Positions 13,597 to 25,100 of a stretch of DNA of 64,000 bases are shown in pieces (position 1 is the first letter of the stretch; the number at the start of each line of letters is the position of its first letter). The stretch spans positions 20,499,672 through 20,563,671 of the forward strand of contig CAXIPT010000001.1 in the NCBI GenBank assembly GCA_964030475.1. Direction: 5' to 3'. The notes under the pieces were generated by a model that searched no databases, had not been told where the DNA came from, and was given only the letters and a program-made list of their open reading frames with translations. Made by a program: the position numbers and the translations under genes. Source of the stretch: Tethya wilhelma (lineage: Eukaryota > Porifera > Demospongiae > Tethyida > Tethyidae).

Positions 13597-15964
13597 GCTA
13601 AGGTCCCATACTGGCTCTAAATCTATCGACTGTGAAGACCCAGCAGAATTTGCTCTCATTCTCATGGCAGTGCACACTAGATCCATAATCTATAGTGGAA
13701 AAGGTGGAAGGGGAGACTTCCAATGCTACCTGACGGATTTTGGTGGTGTCTCTGCAGCCAATGCTGGCTGGATTAATGAAGTAGCTATGGAATTAAATGG
13801 CACACAGGTTACAGAATTTAAAACTCTGACAATGTAACTGATGGATATTTTTTCTACCATGGAATAAACTCTACTAATAGTGGACTATGATAGTTTAGTG
13901 TACATTATCAATCCAAATAATACATTCTACTAAACGGTTACTGGAAGTTGAATCTATTCTCAATTTTAATGTCATAATAAAATAATATAATTACTATGAA
14001 CAATTAAAGTCTATTCGCGTTCACTTGTTAGTCCGAAATTTCTTTATAACTCTGCCGTATTTACTCGAATTTCGCTAATTTACACACCATTCGACTGCAA
14101 ATTTCATGGACAATCTGCTGGTATCATTTAAAAGAGTCTACACCTTACCAGTAAGGATTTGGCTGTATGTCCCATATGTAAAGTATGGAGATTCCAAAAA
14201 CCGCAAAGAAATGCCACGCGCGCGATACCCGGGAAGAAAATGGCTGTGAATTCAGGGCTATCTTCGGTTTGTTTGGCTGTTTCTACTCTGATAAAGCATA
14301 GGTAAGCAACATTAAGCCTTCTAGGATAATAAATAAGCTTGATAAACATTACATATAGTGACAAATAAGTTGTTTTGATGGTTGATACAATAGCTACGTA
14401 TATAAACGGTTACTAAATAGTAGTACAAACTGCTCAGGTACTGAAATGTATTTAAAAAGCATGTATTCATCTTACCACAAGCTGCCAGGATGCAACAAAA
14501 CACTCAGTAGTGAGTTTCACCAAGGAACAACTCAAGAACAACTCGAAGCTATCAGCTAGTTTACCATATGACCACGACAACGTGCCCGCTAGTGCGCGCG
14601 CATAGTATTAACCTCAAGTATGCAGTATGTTGTAGTAGTGACGCGATACTACGTAAACATACAAAACCTCAAACTTCCTGAGTAACAAGTGAACGCGAAT
14701 AGACTTTAATTTTGATCTTTATAATACATACACAATTTACCTTATACCTATTACTTATAATTTTATTGTAGCTCTGGATAACTTACTTGATGAAATTGAT
14801 ATAAATCATTATTCTTCTCGTAAAATTTCAATTTAAGTAGCTCGTTCCTAAGTCGCACCAAAAACCCATCTCTATGCTACAAAGAAGCAGTAGCTTGCTC
14901 AGGGAGATTGCTATCAGTCAGCTTGGCGTCACAAATGAAGTTAGGGAGAACACAGCATTGAAAGGGGTTGTTCAATAATGTCACAGTTGCACCACTAGAA
15001 TCTATAGGAAAGAACCCAAGAACCTAACATGCAAATATAAGTCATGCAATAATTGTGGCTTAATAAGATTTTTAATGGATTTTTTAAATAAAGTACACAA
15101 TAAAGATCTTTTTGAGCAAATTGTGACGGCACAAGTGTAACCTGGGTTTCTACTAGTCTCGTGGGCCAGACGTCTGAGAGGAAGGGAAAAGGACGTCTGA
15201 TAAAAGTGGCCCAGTTTTCGTGTGCAGTCGGAATTTCATTAGCGTGACGTAACGTCATGCTGTCACGTGGAAAAAAAAATCCTTGCCAGATGACTTTAGT
15301 TTAGCTGCAGTTTTCTTCTTAGTGTACTCCAATGTGGAGTAATCATGAGTTTGAGCCATCTTCTATACACAAACAGTGAAAGTTCAGTCTTACAAAGCTT
15401 ACGGATGTGGACTGTTCTTGGACGATGATTATACAGTGCTACGGTCTCACATGACAAGAACGATCTGGTTGGTTGGTTTCAAATTTGGCGGGAAATTTTA
15501 CCTCATTAAGTTCAAAATTACAAAATACTAAAATCTGATTAGAGGTTACAACATTCCGCGATTGCAAACGAAAACTGGGCCACTTTTACCAGACGTCTTT
15601 TTCCCCCCTCTCGGACGTCTGGCCCGTGAGACTAGGTTTCTACAACCTATGCCGCTGAGTACTTTGAACTTACCATTTAAAATCATCTCCTTCTTCCTAC
15701 AGTAAACAAACAAACATTGAAACAAAAACAAACAAACACTCAATGAATGCAACCACACAGACACACACATCAGCATGCAACTCACTTCCAGCTCCTCTGG
15801 AAACTCTCCGACATGTAGCAGCTGTTCATGGCACACTCTGCCTCTTCAGAAGGCTCTCCGTTCAGCCTGGCCTTCTTGGGTCCCACTTCCAGCACGACAT
15901 CTGGTGTGCGGCGCTTCTTCTCATCTATAGAAGACCTGAGAGACTTTCTTTTTCTCTGAGACAT
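9202..15964 (-). CDS. OGFOD1: OGFOD1-like prolyl 3-hydroxylase, 5' half
   Basis: OGFOD1/Tpa1 enzymes are Fe(II)/2-oxoglutarate dioxygenases that hydroxylate a proline of ribosomal protein uS12. Minus-strand exons: 15786-15964 (start; basic, NLS-like, with KRKSLRSS and KKRRTPD), 14787-14994 ([13 protein letters not shown] .. [20 protein letters not shown]), 10923-10972 ([17 protein letters not shown]), 10676-10776 ([20 protein letters not shown]), 9964-10053 ([12 protein letters not shown], His and Asp iron ligands), 9735-9761 (27-nt microexon, [10 protein letters not shown]), 9569-9660 (distal His in SFHQ) and 9202-9330 ([11 protein letters not shown], 2OG-binding Arg). All junction phases agree. 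The 14787-14994 segment contains an in-frame TAG after EQATASL; an unusually short intron (about 63 nt) must remove it, or it is a real stop. The C-terminal exons are absent here, replaced by duplicate A, and occur only at 1304-2323. Confidence 0.85.
10781..10834. repeat. (GA)n microsatellite beside an OGFOD1 3' splice site
   Basis: On the minus strand this is a CT run leading directly into the acceptor of the exon starting at 10776, so it supplies the polypyrimidine tract. Confidence 0.85.
12663..12670 (+). promoter_or_regulatory. TATA box of the nested secreted-protein gene
   Basis: GGTATAAAAGGAG lies 190 bases before the ATG at 12853, with a plausible start site near 12690-12700. A consensus TATA this close to an independent signal-peptide ORF supports a separate gene inside the OGFOD1 intron. 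Confidence 0.6.
12853..13837 (+). CDS. Small secreted protein of unknown family, nested in OGFOD1 intron
   Basis: Three coding exons (12853-13101, 13257-13460, 13598-13837) join with phase-0 introns into 230 residues. The junctions are standard: TTG/GTGAGT, TTTTTGCAG/AAT, TGG/GTAAGT and a CA repeat ending in CAG. Residues 1-30 form a clear signal peptide ([15 protein letters not shown], probable cleavage near GSTAPAS). The mature part has seven cysteines ([27 protein letters not shown]), potential N-glycosylation sites (NKS, NRT, NMT, NGT) and no transmembrane segment. Exon 2 looks helical, exon 3 partly so. I recognise no family; a cytokine-like or other extracellular factor is only a guess. 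A TATA box sits upstream and AATAAA lies 26 bases past the stop. It lies opposite OGFOD1 within the 10973-14786 intron. Confidence 0.75.
13863..13868 (+). terminator. Polyadenylation signal of the nested gene
   Basis: AATAAA lies 26 bases downstream of the TAA that ends the three-exon secreted protein. Confidence 0.6.
14002..14711. mobile_element. Nonautonomous element with 29-bp perfect terminal inverted repeats
   Basis: The left end 14002-14030 (AATTAAAGTCTATTCGCGTT, then CACTTGTTA) is the exact reverse complement of the right end 14683-14711. The 710-bp interior encodes nothing recognisable and has CG-rich patches (CACGCGCGCGATACCCGGG near 14214; GTGCGCGCGC near 14592). The end AATT is palindromic, so a target duplication cannot be separated from the repeat. 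It sits in the large OGFOD1 intron just downstream of the nested gene. Confidence 0.8.
15154..15634. mobile_element. MITE with about 90-bp terminal inverted repeats and 9-bp target duplication
   Basis: The left arm begins TAGTCTCGTGGGCCAGACGT and its inverted partner ends ACGTCTGGCCCGTGAGACTA; the similarity extends about 90 bp inward (AAGTGGCCCAGTTTTCGT on both sides, inverted). The element is flanked by GGTTTCTAC on both sides (15145-15153 and 15635-15643), a 9-bp target site duplication. Long TIRs with a 9-bp duplication are typical of Mutator-like elements. It lies in the first OGFOD1 intron and has no ORF. Confidence 0.8.
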
Positions 15965-16103
15965 CTCAGAGACATCTCTGAATGGTAAAAGGAGCCACGT
16001 GGGTATGTGATGGGTGGAGTCAGTAGGTGGAGGCTGAGTAGGCGGTGTTTTCTAATTAAAGCGCACTATAGTAGTTTGTGCGTTGAACTGGAAGACAAAA
16101 ATC
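15965..16103. promoter_or_regulatory. Shared divergent promoter of OGFOD1 and LSM4
   Basis: The start codons of OGFOD1 (minus, 15964) and LSM4 (plus, 16104) are 139 bp apart, head to head. No TATA box is obvious. Such spacing implies overlapping bidirectional promoters of two housekeeping genes. Confidence 0.7.
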
Positions 16104-19100
16104 ATGGTAAATTGTACAAGTTTAGTGCATGTTTATAATGTAGCTGATAATAAATTGCTTGTTAGCATCATAATGATATTTATGTTCATATTTGTTGCTA
16201 TTCTCACTCTAATATTTCAATTTATATGTGACTTGCAGTTGCCACTATCATTACTAAAAGCAGCTCAGAATCACCCTATGGTAAGTTTCTTCAATGTTAT
16301 TTTTGTTGTTATAGCAATATGTATTTGGTGTAACCTTTTATAACCATTCCCTAGTGTATAACATTGTATGCCACCCGGAAATGGGTCATCAAACCATTAT
16401 GCCTGGGGGTATAAAAGTAACATGTATGACAGTACAAGACCACATGTACATCATGCATACCATAGATGCTTGTGTGTAATGTCAACTAGCCACACTGATA
16501 TCCAATGGTGATCCCCACCCTAGTCAAATGGTCTGCTTCTTAGAGACGTGCCTCCCTACTGAAAATTAGCCCACCCTGTTTGTCCCACGTATTAATGCCT
16601 TCCTAATGGTCAAATGCGAACCACCTAATAGCAGTGATGCTAGTTTCACATGTACCATACACACTACTGCTATGTACCTATAGTACGGGAAGTAGATTTA
16701 CATGACGTCGCATGCATATATAGTACACACCCCACCCTTAATTGAAATGTTTATAAAATTTTAGCCATGTGACTAGTACATATCAGGAGGTGATTAATTG
16801 CAAGCAAGTTGTGCATTAGAGATCAAACTCTTAGGCTCTGTGAAGGTCCTTGTATCAAATTAATAAACTTCTAAAGCAGCAGTGAGCAATAAGTATAAGC
16901 ATGCATTCAGTATGCAGTGAAAATCTGCTGACCAACCACGCACAAAAATTAATTTTAATGATTCGGCTAGTGAGCCTGTACACATGTACTGTACTTAACC
17001 ACTCACTGAGCAGCCTCCTCTGTAGCTAGCTGGTTCATGTAGCTGTCTTGCAATTGAATCAATATAAAATTGGTAGATAATAAATAACATTTTACAGATG
17101 ATGAATTTTTTTTACTGATTCAGTGAGTTAGCATATTCATGTATATGCAAGTGTACTACTAACCATTTGCCCTCTATAGTTAACAGGTACTATTTTCCTC
17201 TCTGTTGTATACCTGGGAGTAAGGCTAGTTGTCTTAAGTCAATATAGAATTCATTGGTCTTATTTTCTCTCACTTTTTGTTTGTTTGTTTGTTTCCAGCT
17301 TGTTGAGTTGAAGAATGGTGAGACATACAATGGCCATCTTGTCAACTGTGACAACTGGATGAACATTCAACTCAGAGAAGTCATCTGCACGTCAAGAGTG
17401 AGTCCATGTTAGCCTTGTTCCCAGCTAGGTCTTCTCTTTCTCCTCTTTGCTTAAGAAAAGAACAGGTTGTTACTTAATTGGTGTTGTAAAGACCAATGTA
17501 TTACATTCATGTCATTAATTAATTATTGCATTGTTGTGGTTAATTAATTAATTAATTAATTAATTGATTGATTTGTCATAAACATTAATTGAGTATCCCT
17601 TAGTCAATAGTGTCCTTATGTTTCCATGGTCCCTTTAGTCTCCATGGTATCATACCAGACAATCACAGACAATGTGACAGCACAGATAATTCAATAATAC
17701 TAAGTTTAACAGTAACAAGAAGACAACACCACAGGAAGCAGTATGTATATGTGTGACAAATGGTTTTGTAAACAGATGATTGTATATGTGAGTGTCTAAC
17801 TTCCCAGAGCACAGATAATTCAGTAACATTTATGCATTCAAGTTAAACAAAGAACGGGGAGACAAAGTCACAAGAAGCAGTACTATAATTATATAAGTAT
17901 GTGAGTATGATAAACAAGTAACTCCCCAAACAAACTGTGTACGTAATGCGTCCAATAGGTGAGGTCAGTAAGTGTCATGCATCCCTCGTGCCCATGATCT
18001 ACATCCCCAGGTATTTTCCTTGGCTACCTTCATGTTTATTGCTATAGCGCTACATTATAGCATTATCAATAATGATTCATACTTAGTAGCAGACCTTGGC
18101 CAAGTCAAAGCAATATTGAGTCATTCTGCAAGTTGTATGGCAAATTTGACTTCTGAATTTGTAACTATTTCTCCTTCGTTGCTAGAAAACATTTTAGTTC
18201 AAAGCAGCTAGAAAACAGTTCAGTTTAGCTAAGGAATGGAAGAAAGGACTAACTCTTTCTTTGAATCTCTGAAACCATCTTCTCTCTGACAACCACAACC
18301 GTTTGAGCACGCAACTCTATTTTGGCCCCTCCTCCTTAGTGCTCCACCCTACATAGTCATTTTCAGCATAGCTACTCCTCCCCTGTCACCTCTAGAAAAG
18401 AAGGGACATTTTCAATGCTAAGTAACCAAGAGTTGGAAGCCCTTTCTAAACCATGTGTACCAAAGGCACTGAAAACTTCACAAAATGGGCTGTGGATAAT
18501 TTCAAATAATGGTTGAACCACAGAAACAGCAACAATAGTTATGAAACATGCCAGAGAATTTACTGGAAGATACGGATCCTCTTCAACGCAACAAATGGCT
18601 ATTTGCTTTTGTTGCTGAGACTAGAAAGGTAAATGGAGAACCATACCCTCCTTCATCACTTCATCACTTCATCTATTACTCTCTAATCTGCAATGTCACA
18701 TGAGAAGCGTAGATCACACAAGAGCCCCAAACATATTCACAAAAAACAACCCAGCATTTCACACACTTCATCAAACCATGGACTCTGTTTACAGAAAGCT
18801 CTAGCTGGACAAGTGGTATAGGTGCTCAGAAATACTGTACAAAGACTTTTTCAAAGGTGGAGGATAACAAACGGCTTTGGGAATTTGGTGTTCTCGGTAT
18901 TGACAATCCCATAAGTTTATTGCGTGCCATGGTTCTGAAATGTGCAAACTTGCAAATATTTCAGGCCATAAGACCAACTACAGTCTTCGTGCAACTGGTG
19001 CAGCTGAGTTGTACAAAGCTGAAGTTCCGGAGAAGATAATCCATGAGCAAACTGGTCACTGTTCACTCAAATCTCATCAGATGTATGAGCAAACAAGTCA

Positions 19101-22100
19101 AAAGCAACACCAAGCAGTCATGAACATCCTCTCATCATCAACTGAATCGACATATAGTGTACAAATGGCCAAAATGGACAGTAAAAATATGGCAGTAAGC
19201 TCATGCATCTAGTGCACTGAACGCTTAGAATAATAGTTTAAAGAATCTTTTATCCGGGAACTCTCCCACCCATTCAAATCTAAGCTCGTAGTTATGTTAG
19301 GTAATAGTAGGGGTCTCACCGGTCATTTTGCTTCTGGCTTCTAGACTTCTATGTTATCTATATAGGCTGTGTGCTTACTTATATAGTCTCTCTGTACAGT
19401 CATCAAAAGTTGTTAAGGTGTTATGTTTGATTTCTCTAAGGCTCACATATTCTTTGATATTGTAGAGGTCATGACCTAGCTGATTAGTTAAAGGTGTAGG
19501 TGTCATTCAGGTGATGTTTTGTTCTATTTCTTATATGGTAACATTTTGGTTGCTTTACTAGACTTATAAGTTGGTAGATGTATTCCTTCTACCAAATGTG
19601 TTATAGGCTTGTTTGGACAGGTTTTGGTGTGTTAAGTAAACTTTTAATGTTACACATAGGCACTATAGGTATAGTCTTGTTTAATTAATCTAGTAGCAAG
19701 GTTTTTTTTTGTTTTTTGTCTTTTTTTATTTTTTAATTTTTTAATTTTTTAATTTTTAAATTTTTAAATTTTTTTAATTTTTAATTTTTTAAATTTTAAA
19801 AAAAATTAATTTTTTTTTCATTTTTTCATTTTTATATTTTTTAATTTTTTAATTTTTTATTTTTTGTCTATTTTTGAAATCTTTGTAGAAATTACATATC
19901 CTAGCTATTCTAAGTAATTGAAACATGTATATATATGCCATATGTTGGTTTAGATGGGATGTTACTGTCAATATGTGCGAAGTTAACTATATAGAAGTTG
20001 AAGGCTTCTCTGTTATTGTATACTACATTTACAAACTTAATGTTAAGGATCTTGATATCAATGTCTACAAAAGATAAATTATCAGGCCTTTTCTATTGTT
20101 TTCTTAAGGGTTAGTTCTCTAGGGTATATGGTCTCTGCTTCATCCTGGTAACTAGAGTTGTTTAGTGTGAGTAAGTCATCAATATATCTTACTAGGGATT
20201 CTATGTAATACAATAATATAAATTGAGCAGGGTACTCAATAATATTCATTGATATTTAATTTAATTATGACTCAAAACCACTTCCATTTCTTTGATGTTA
20301 ACTCAATTAGTTCAAATGTGAACAGGGTGGGCCACCCTGCTTAGCCTTACTGGGGAAAATACTGCTTACTGTTTTGCTAAATTTCCTGTCTTTTCTGATG
20401 TCTGTTTTGTAGATCTTTAAGGTATTTGTATTCATAGAAGAAGAGAAACAGGTTTGCTAACAATGGAGCACAGTCTGTTCAGGGGCAGATTTAGGGGGCA
20501 GTTTCTGGGGTTGCAACCCCCCCTCCCCCCCAAAACAAGTCAACTGCATTGGAAATTTTGTGCTCACGCTCAGCTAAATTATGCAGAAAGTTGCTGCCAC
20601 TGCCACTAAAGCTTAATTTATAAGTAGAAACAAATATATCTAGCATTTTAGCACCAGGCTCAAAGCCTGGGGGGCTACGTGGATACTTACCTTGCCGAGA
20701 AATCGCTGTCAACAGTGTACTTTGAACTAAATGGGCATGACTGGGAACATTTTTGGGGCATGGTCACATTAATTAGTGGGTGTGGCTTCCTAAAAACTTT
20801 CAGTGCGTTTTGCATGCATTATTTACAAACCCAGTATTCTCAGAATCCTAGATCCACCCCTGCTGTGCCCATTGTGATTCCTATTTCTTGCTGAAATACT
20901 CTATTGCCTACTTGAATATTATATTATGTATATAAATAGTTGAATGTATACCACAAGTTCCTCTTCTTTTATGTTCGTACAATCACTATTGTATCCATCT
21001 GACCAGTAAGTAACACCACAGCTATTTATGTTGAAGTAAGTAGCTCCTCTAGTTCTATACGCTTCTCCTATAAGTTTTCTAAGGTTAAACATAAGTAAGC
21101 TATGTGGAATATTTGTGTACAGTATCACTGTACACACTGTGTGGCAATTTAAATAAGGAGAAGTTTTACAGACTGGCGACCCTCAATCACAGTCACATAT
21201 TATACCACTGTGATAGCTTTGACTTTTGTTTGTAGAACTCTTTTATTTTCTGAATTAGTCTGTATGTTACAGTATTTTTTGGTTTCTTTATTAGGATGGA
21301 GATCGATTCTGGAAGATGCCGGAGTGTTTTATTCGAGGTAGTACCATCAAATACTTGAGAATACCTGACGAGGTAAATTTAAAAGTTTTTATTGAATATT
21401 ATAGTTAGTTCCAAATATTACATAACAAGTATTTAGGTAATATTAGGATTTTCTGTGTTCACTTTGAAGAGCTATGGTCGTGGTATACTATTCCTGATAT
21501 GCACACAATTTACATTGTGACGTGGTAATTATGGCAAATGTGAGGGCATTGGCCCTTCCTGTGTTGACTCTTAACCTGGCAATGCTCACACACCTATCCT
21601 CTTACATAAAGTGTGTGCATATGTTCGAAGTGTGTACATATGTTCAAAGAGTCTCCAGTGACATTTGCTTACATTTCTTGCATGGCGTCACATGAGATTT
21701 AGCTCAACTTCAGAGGGGAAAAAAATTGGCCATGTTGTCTATAATTTTCTTTGACCCTTCGTGATTAAACACCTCTACTCATGTACATACCCACACATCA
21801 CACACTCATATCTCCACAATCTCTATACATGCATATTCATATACAATTCTGTACCTATACTGAGGAATTCCTGAATAATGGTACATGCGCACACCCAGAG
21901 TTTGAGAAATGTACCGTGTGACTACAATTTCTACCAAATGGGTCATCATTCCATATGGAATTAGTACAGAAGAGCGATGATGTTGCTGCTGCTTTGTGTA
22001 CCCAGTTTTTTTTTGTTTTTTTTTAAATTTTTTTTTATATATTTTTAAACTTGGTGTGCAGCCATAGTATGTGTTTAGATATGAAACCACAGCAAATTTC

Positions 22101-25100
22101 AGGTGCCATGCAATGTTGTATGGCTTCTGAATTGTAATAGTTAAGTTGTAATATTATTTTTGCAGTTTTGTACTGACTCAGTGGTACAGAATGTGCTGTA
22201 TCTTGGATATAGTTATATGATGGGCTGATAAAGTATCCTGCAAGTTATACCAGCCACCCTGGCTGGTATAACTGCAGGATACTATCAGCCCATTGTATGA
22301 CTGTCTTACATACTGCTACCTAGCTGACCAATGCTTTGTAACTACTCTAATTGTTTTTATAAGGACTAGAATAGTATACCACTCTGGTAAGGCTTTGCTA
22401 TCTCCTAGGTAACAGTATGTAATACTAGGAATAAGATCTTGGGAAACCAATTAGATTTCCTAATAGCACTTGAAACAAGCTTCAAAATGATATGTTACAA
22501 GTACATATTTGATCAAGTAAGGTCAAAAGATACTGAAACACTTTGATTGAGTTTGTTTTTCATCCTGATGGTAATTTTGTTCATTTCCCCCCCCAAAATG
22601 TTGTTTGATCATATCTTAGTATGTAGATATATTACTACCTTGGACTGATAATGGACTCAGGTAAAGGTAGCAATTTAATTGTTCAGGTCATGATAAATTG
22701 ACTCAAGTAAACACACTTACACTTATGTAAGGTTATGTGTACATTTGTTGCATGAAGCCATATTTGATCAAAGTCTCAGAGTGCAGTGTGGTTTCTAGCT
22801 GTGGTTTGCTACTTATAATAACAAGCAGTAGAACAAGAGAACTTGCAACTAATTAGTTATTGTAAGAGCGTGAGCATGCAGTGCGTCTTGCTGCCACACT
22901 GGTGGTTGAGTGCAGCATGCTGGCATAAGTAGTAATTAGTGGTTGAGTGCAGCATACTGGCACAAGTAGTAATTAGTGGTCAAGGGAGGGCCCTGTGTGC
23001 ACAACCAATAGGTATACACAACTTTGTGGCTCAAAATTGAGCAACCTCTTACTCAATTCAACACAGCTTGAATAGTATGAGCAAACTAAGTGCAAAAGTT
23101 TTTCTTCCTTTCTAGAGTCTTCAATTTTTTTCATTTTTTGTGAAAACATTGTTACAAGGTAAAGGTGACAATTTATTATTTGGTCACAATAATTTTTGTG
23201 TATTCAAACCAAGTATAGAAACACATACTCACTCTCACAATGGGAAACAACAAGACCACATATTTCCAGAGTGAATCTTGTCTTTAGCTCTCATTTTCAT
23301 CATTTCATTTCTTGCTAATATTTTTCTACAAGTATCACAGATCCTTGAACCTAGTCGGGTTGTTCTTACATAGCTAGTAAATTATTGATCTTACTAGCTG
23401 TGTGACCCGCAACGCTAAATGGATCCCTTCCACTCTGATTGAGTAGCAAAACTTATTGATACTAAGTGTTTACATAGCAGTTAGTTTGCTTACTCTGTTC
23501 AAGATTGTGTTGAACTGAGTAAGAAGTTGTTCATTTTGTGCCAGAGGAGGTTCCGCAAGATCAACGGGTCAAGTTATTAGTATCACATGTGCCATATATA
23601 ATGTATGGCTGAATGAGTTTACTATCATGCCCCTAACTTACAAGGTTGAAAACACCTCTATATAATTCCTGTGTTTTAAACTATCGTGCCCTTCAAAAGA
23701 TTAACTCAGAGACGACAGATATGTAACCTTTGACCTTTGTGTTGTTATTGGCCTGTCTAGTCAAGCTCTTAAGTCTTTGAGGCTTGTTTAGCATCTTACC
23801 TTTGTCATCTAAGCCCTTCCAAGACTCCAGCAACAACACTGCTATTAGAGAGGAGTAGAAACTAGCTTGCATAGAGAAAAGAATGCAATTAATGACGGAA
23901 TTAAGTCTGACCTTTTGACCATGCGGAACCTCCTGATTTGTGCAAACTTGTGTATACAAGTATTAGTTATTGCATGAGCACAAGTGCAACAGATCAGATA
24001 TTGGCAGAGTAGTAATTAGTGGTCAATGAGAGTGGGGCATGTTGCATGTTGCATGTTGCATGTGTATGTGCTCATGCAATAACTAATTTGTTCCATGGTT
24101 ACACTTCTACTACTTGTTATTATAAGTAGCAAACCACTGCTGGAAGCCACAGTACATTATGTCAGATGTTGGCACATGCTACTTTGTGCCAGATATATGA
24201 GGCTTTGATTGATGTAACAAGTATATTATACCCTTAAGTAAGTGAGCAATGATATTATAATATTGATATTTATATTTATGTTTATATTGATATATTTATT
24301 TTATATTGATATTTATTTAATGATATTGATATTTAGTTTAGCCAATTTATCATGACCCAAACAATTAAATTGCCACTTTTTACCTGTTGGTGAGCCTATT
24401 ATCAGCCCAAGGTAATAATTTATTTACATATTACAGAATCATCAAACAACATTTTGACAATAAATGAACGAAGTTGAAAGATCCCAACAGCTAGGAAGAA
24501 AAACAAACTCAATCAAAGCATCACAGTAATCTTTGACCTTACTCGTTCAAATACGTACTTGTAACATAACATTTTGAAGCTTGTTTCAAGTGCTATTAGG
24601 AAATCTATATAATTTGATTTCCCAAGATCTTATTCCTAGTAGAAGATATAGCATGTTCTGTATCACTGAGCCAGTACAAAATTGCAAAAATAATATTACA
24701 ACTTTAACCTATTACAACTTAGAAGCCATACAGCATTCGCACCTGTAGTTTTATACTCAACAGTACTATGTGCACTCCAAGTTTGAAAAAAAATCTGGGT
24801 ATATGTGTCATTTTTCTGTGTTTATTCCACATGGAATGACCCATATTCCATTCTCTACTCATACATCCATACCTTAATGGTGTTCACCTTATACACTGTA
24901 TGCACCTGGTGCCACATCTTTTATTAAGAGAGTTTCTGTATTCTATTGCTACAATAAAACTCAACCATATCAAAATGATACCTCATGTAGCATATGTATT
25001 CACTATGAGGGGTTTAAGGGGGTATGTAATGATGACATAATTGATATGAGGATGTGAACATGTGGTTGCCAAGATAATAATTATTGGAGTATCTTGCTTG

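Larger units (their letters stand above)
21930..24860. repeat. Giant imperfect inverted repeat (fold-back) in LSM4 intron 4
   Basis: The left arm (about 21930-23105) and right arm (about 23470-24860) are reverse complements with substitutions and indels. Pairs: TAATATTATTTTTGCAGTTT (22149) with AAATTGCAAAAATAATATTA (about 24690); CTAGGAATAAGATCTTGGGA (22428) with TCCCAAGATCTTATTCCTAG (about 24620); GCTACTTATAATAACAAGCA (22808) with TGTTATTATAAGTAGC (about 24115); GTTGAATTGAG-type pairs at 23055 and 23515. The loop is about 365 bp. Each arm carries its own later insertion. There is no coding sequence. Transcribed as part of LSM4 pre-mRNA it would fold into about 1.1 kb of double-stranded RNA. 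Confidence 0.8.

Noticed and set aside
15679..15701. Possible 23-nt OGFOD1 exon (GAAGAAGGAGATG.. between TGTAG and GTAAGT on the minus strand)
   Set aside because: It would leave the wrong phase for the following exon; joining 15786 directly to 14994 restores the frame and the family alignment.
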